Assembly (NCBI GenBank): GCA_001464895.1
Contig: LNEE01000034.1
Coordinates: 1 to 64,000 of the forward strand
Reading direction: 5' to 3'
Source of the DNA: Betaproteobacteria bacterium Ga0077532
Lineage (GTDB): Bacteria; Pseudomonadota; Gammaproteobacteria; Burkholderiales; Ga0077523
DNA: 64,000 nucleotides
Below the pieces are notes generated by a model, which ran no database searches, was not told the origin of the DNA, and saw only the letters and a program-made list of their open reading frames with translations. Made by a program: the position numbers and the translations under genes. This document shows, in pieces, positions 61,743 to 64,000 of this stretch (position 1 is its first letter; each line of letters begins with the position of its first letter).

Positions 61743-63140
61743 TCAGGCGAACATCTTCGTCAGCTCGGTGGCGAGCGACGGGATCACGAAGCCGATGATG
61801 AAGACTGCAGCCACCCACAGCAGCGTCACCATCCAGGCGGGCGCGTGCAGCGAGCGGCGCATGTGCTTGTAGTAGAGGTACAGCGTGGCGCACGAGATGA
61901 TCGGCAGCATGGCTGCCTGCGCCATGCCGCCCCACGTCACCATCTGGACCGGCGCCTGCCCGAAGATCCAGAACATGACGACGGGGATCACCGTGAGCAC
62001 GACCACGAAGATGTCGCGCCAGCGATTGCGGGCCTTGAGATCATCGTGCTCGAACTTGCCGAGCAGGCGCATCAGGTCGGAGCACATGCGGGAATGGCCG
62101 GCCGTGGCCGCCACGATCGTGCCCCACAGGATGATGATCGCGCCCGCGTAGAAGAGATACTGCGCCCACCCCCCCAGCGTCTGCGTGTAGATGTTCGAGA
62201 GCACGGCGATCATCTCGGCACCGTTCGGCACCTGGCCCGCCGGATGCAGGATGCCCGCGCCGAGCAGGTAGAACGCGACGGTGGCGATCGTGTAGATGAG
62301 CATCGAGAAGACGACGTCGATGTTCATGACGTGGGCCCAGCCGCGGGCGCGACGGCGCCACGCATCGGAGTTCACGTACGGGCCGGTGTTGCGGGCGTAG
62401 CCCTTCTCCATGCACCAGTACGTGTAGACGTACAGCTCCGTCGCGCCGACGCCCGTGATGCCGAACACGGCGATCGCGATGGCGAGGCCTTCCTTCGGGA
62501 TCTCGAAGGCGAAGCCCTGCATCATCTCGTTCACATGGAAGGTCGGCGACCCGACGAGCAGGATCGCCGCGAGCAGCGTGATGAACGTGAAGAGGCCCAC
62601 CTTCACCATCGCGAGTCTCTCCATGCGCGCATAGCCTCCGCCCAGGAGCAGCGCCAGCGTGAGCGCCCAGAACACGACCACCCACATGCCCACCGGCAGG
62701 GTCGTGAGCTGGAACATGACCTGCGAGACGCCGATGAACATCGCGGCGATCTGGAAGAGCGTGAGGAACACCATCATCGCCCAAGCGACGATGACCCAGT
62801 TGATCCGCTTGCCGCGGGGGCCGGGCACGTGGTTCACGGCGTCCAGACCGGTCTCGGCGCGGGCGATCACGTAGCGGCCGAGGAAGGCCTGCACCACGGC
62901 CTTGATGAGACAGCTCACGATCACGAGCCACAGCATCGTGTAGCCGACCTTGGCGCCGAGCGCGGTGGTGGCGATCAGCTCGCCCGAGCCCACGATGGAC
63001 GCTGCCAGCACGATGCCCGGTCCGATCTTGCGCAGGATGTTCCAGAACCCGACCGGCGGTTCGAGGATGTCCTTCGGGTCGAGCTGGTACGGGTCGAAGT
63101 GCGCCGGGGTCGCGCGGGTGCCGCGCCGCTGGGTGGTCAT
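61743..63140 (-). CDS. Nramp family divalent metal transporter
   Basis: GPGIVLAASIVGSGELIATTALGAKVGYTMLW...GTIVAATAGHSRMCSDL. Confidence 0.88.
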   Translation of the reverse strand: MTTQRRGTRATPAHFDPYQLDPKDILEPPVGFWNILRKIGPGIVLAASIVGSGELIATTALGAKVGYTMLWLVIVSCLIKAVVQAFLGRYVIARAETGLDAVNHVPGPRGKRINWVIVAWAMMVFLTLFQIAAMFIGVSQVMFQLTTLPVGMWVVVFWALTLALLLGGGYARMERLAMVKVGLFTFITLLAAILLVGSPTFHVNEMMQGFAFEIPKEGLAIAIAVFGITGVGATELYVYTYWCMEKGYARNTGPYVNSDAWRRRARGWAHVMNIDVVFSMLIYTIATVAFYLLGAGILHPAGQVPNGAEMIAVLSNIYTQTLGGWAQYLFYAGAIIILWGTIVAATAGHSRMCSDLMRLLGKFEHDDLKARNRWRDIFVVVLTVIPVVMFWIFGQAPVQMVTWGGMAQAAMLPIISCATLYLYYKHMRRSLHAPAWMVTLLWVAAVFIIGFVIPSLATELTKMFA

Positions 63141-63192
63141 GAGTTCTTCTCCTCTGCCGTTCGATACCCGACGCCGTCGCTCCGGACGACCG

Positions 63193-64000
63193 TCAGACGT
63201 CGCGCCGCGCGTCGCGCGCAGTCTTCATGGTGACCATCTCTTCCGACGCCGTCGGATGGATGGCCACCGTGTCGTCGAATTGTTGCTTCGTCGCGCCCAT
63301 CTTCACCGCGACCGCGAAGCCCTGCAGCATTTCGTCCGCGCCCGGCCCGATCACGTGGCAGCCCACCACGCGTTCTTCCGCTCCGGTGACGACGAGCTTC
63401 ATGGCCGTCTTCACCGTGCGCTGCGTGAATCCGTGACTCATGGGGGTGAAGCGTGTCTCGTAGATCTTCACGTCGGCACCGTACCGCGCCACCGCCTGCG
63501 GTTCCGTCAGCCCGACCGTACCGATCGGCGGATGCGAGAACACCACCGTAGCGATGTTCTCGTAGTCGAGATGACGCCCGTTCATGCCACCGAACAGGCG
63601 GTCGGCCAGACGCCGGCCGGCAGCGATGGCCACCGGCGTGAGTTCGTGGTGCCCGGTGACGTCGCCCACCGCGTGGATGCCCGGCACCGGGGTGTCCTGG
63701 AATCGGTCCACCGGGATCACGCCGTTGTCGTCCGTCGGCAGGCCTGCGGCCTCGGGGGCCAGGGCGGCGGTGACGGGCTTGCGTCCGATCGCCCAGAGCA
63801 CGCAGTCGAACGGGCCGTGCCGCGAGCGGTCCTCCCCGACGAGCCAGAGTCCGGCGTCGTCGCGTTCGACGCGCGCCGGGTGGAAGCCGGTGACCTGCCG
63901 GATGCCGTCCGCCAGCATGTGTTCCGTGAGGTTCGTGCGGAGCATGGGATCGAAGTCGTGCAGGACGTGGTCGCGGCGGAGGAACTGCGTGACCTCCGAC
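63193..64000 (-). CDS. gor: Glutathione-disulfide reductase, N-terminal part beyond the window edge
   Basis: VLWAIGRKP...[32 protein letters not shown]...[18 protein letters not shown]...[42 protein letters not shown]. Confidence 0.95.
   Translation of the reverse strand, partial: SEVTQFLRRDHVLHDFDPMLRTNLTEHMLADGIRQVTGFHPARVERDDAGLWLVGEDRSRHGPFDCVLWAIGRKPVTAALAPEAAGLPTDDNGVIPVDRFQDTPVPGIHAVGDVTGHHELTPVAIAAGRRLADRLFGGMNGRHLDYENIATVVFSHPPIGTVGLTEPQAVARYGADVKIYETRFTPMSHGFTQRTVKTAMKLVVTGAEERVVGCHVIGPGADEMLQGFAVAVKMGATKQQFDDTVAIHPTASEEMVTMKTARDARRDV

Overview
High-GC proteobacterial (probably betaproteobacterial) chromosomal window. I saw no rRNA, tRNA, CRISPR, prophage or intact transposase gene. 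Main blocks are: an Anbu (proteasome-like) / N-formylglutamate amidohydrolase / transglutaminase-like gene set; a TRAP transporter; cytochrome c and 2Fe-2S genes with no molybdenum large subunit; a large CHASE/PAS histidine kinase flanked by ~250-bp direct repeats; a ParDE-type toxin-antitoxin pair; a molybdopterin oxidoreductase plus ferredoxin; a CinA-like gene; a RegBA-type redox two-component system; a chemotaxis operon (cheY, STAS, cheA, MCP, cheW, cheR, cheD, cheB) followed by a BLUF photoreceptor and a HiPIP; a PQQ alcohol dehydrogenase with a lanthanide-type D-x-D motif; and Kef, Nramp and glutathione reductase genes. The most notable non-coding signals are (i) two families of palindromic repeats, one as ~95-bp bipartite REP/BIME units and one as an ~88-bp GTGGGTCGAGC element that occurs singly and in two independent tandem arrays; (ii) a likely orphan small-RNA gene ending in a textbook intrinsic terminator at 41342-41454; and (iii) a gene graveyard at 16.66-17.87 kb holding fragments of DeoR-type and DUF4143 ATPase genes. 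An M13 peptidase has also been destroyed by a large internal deletion plus frameshifts. All homology calls come from reading motifs, not from database searches.
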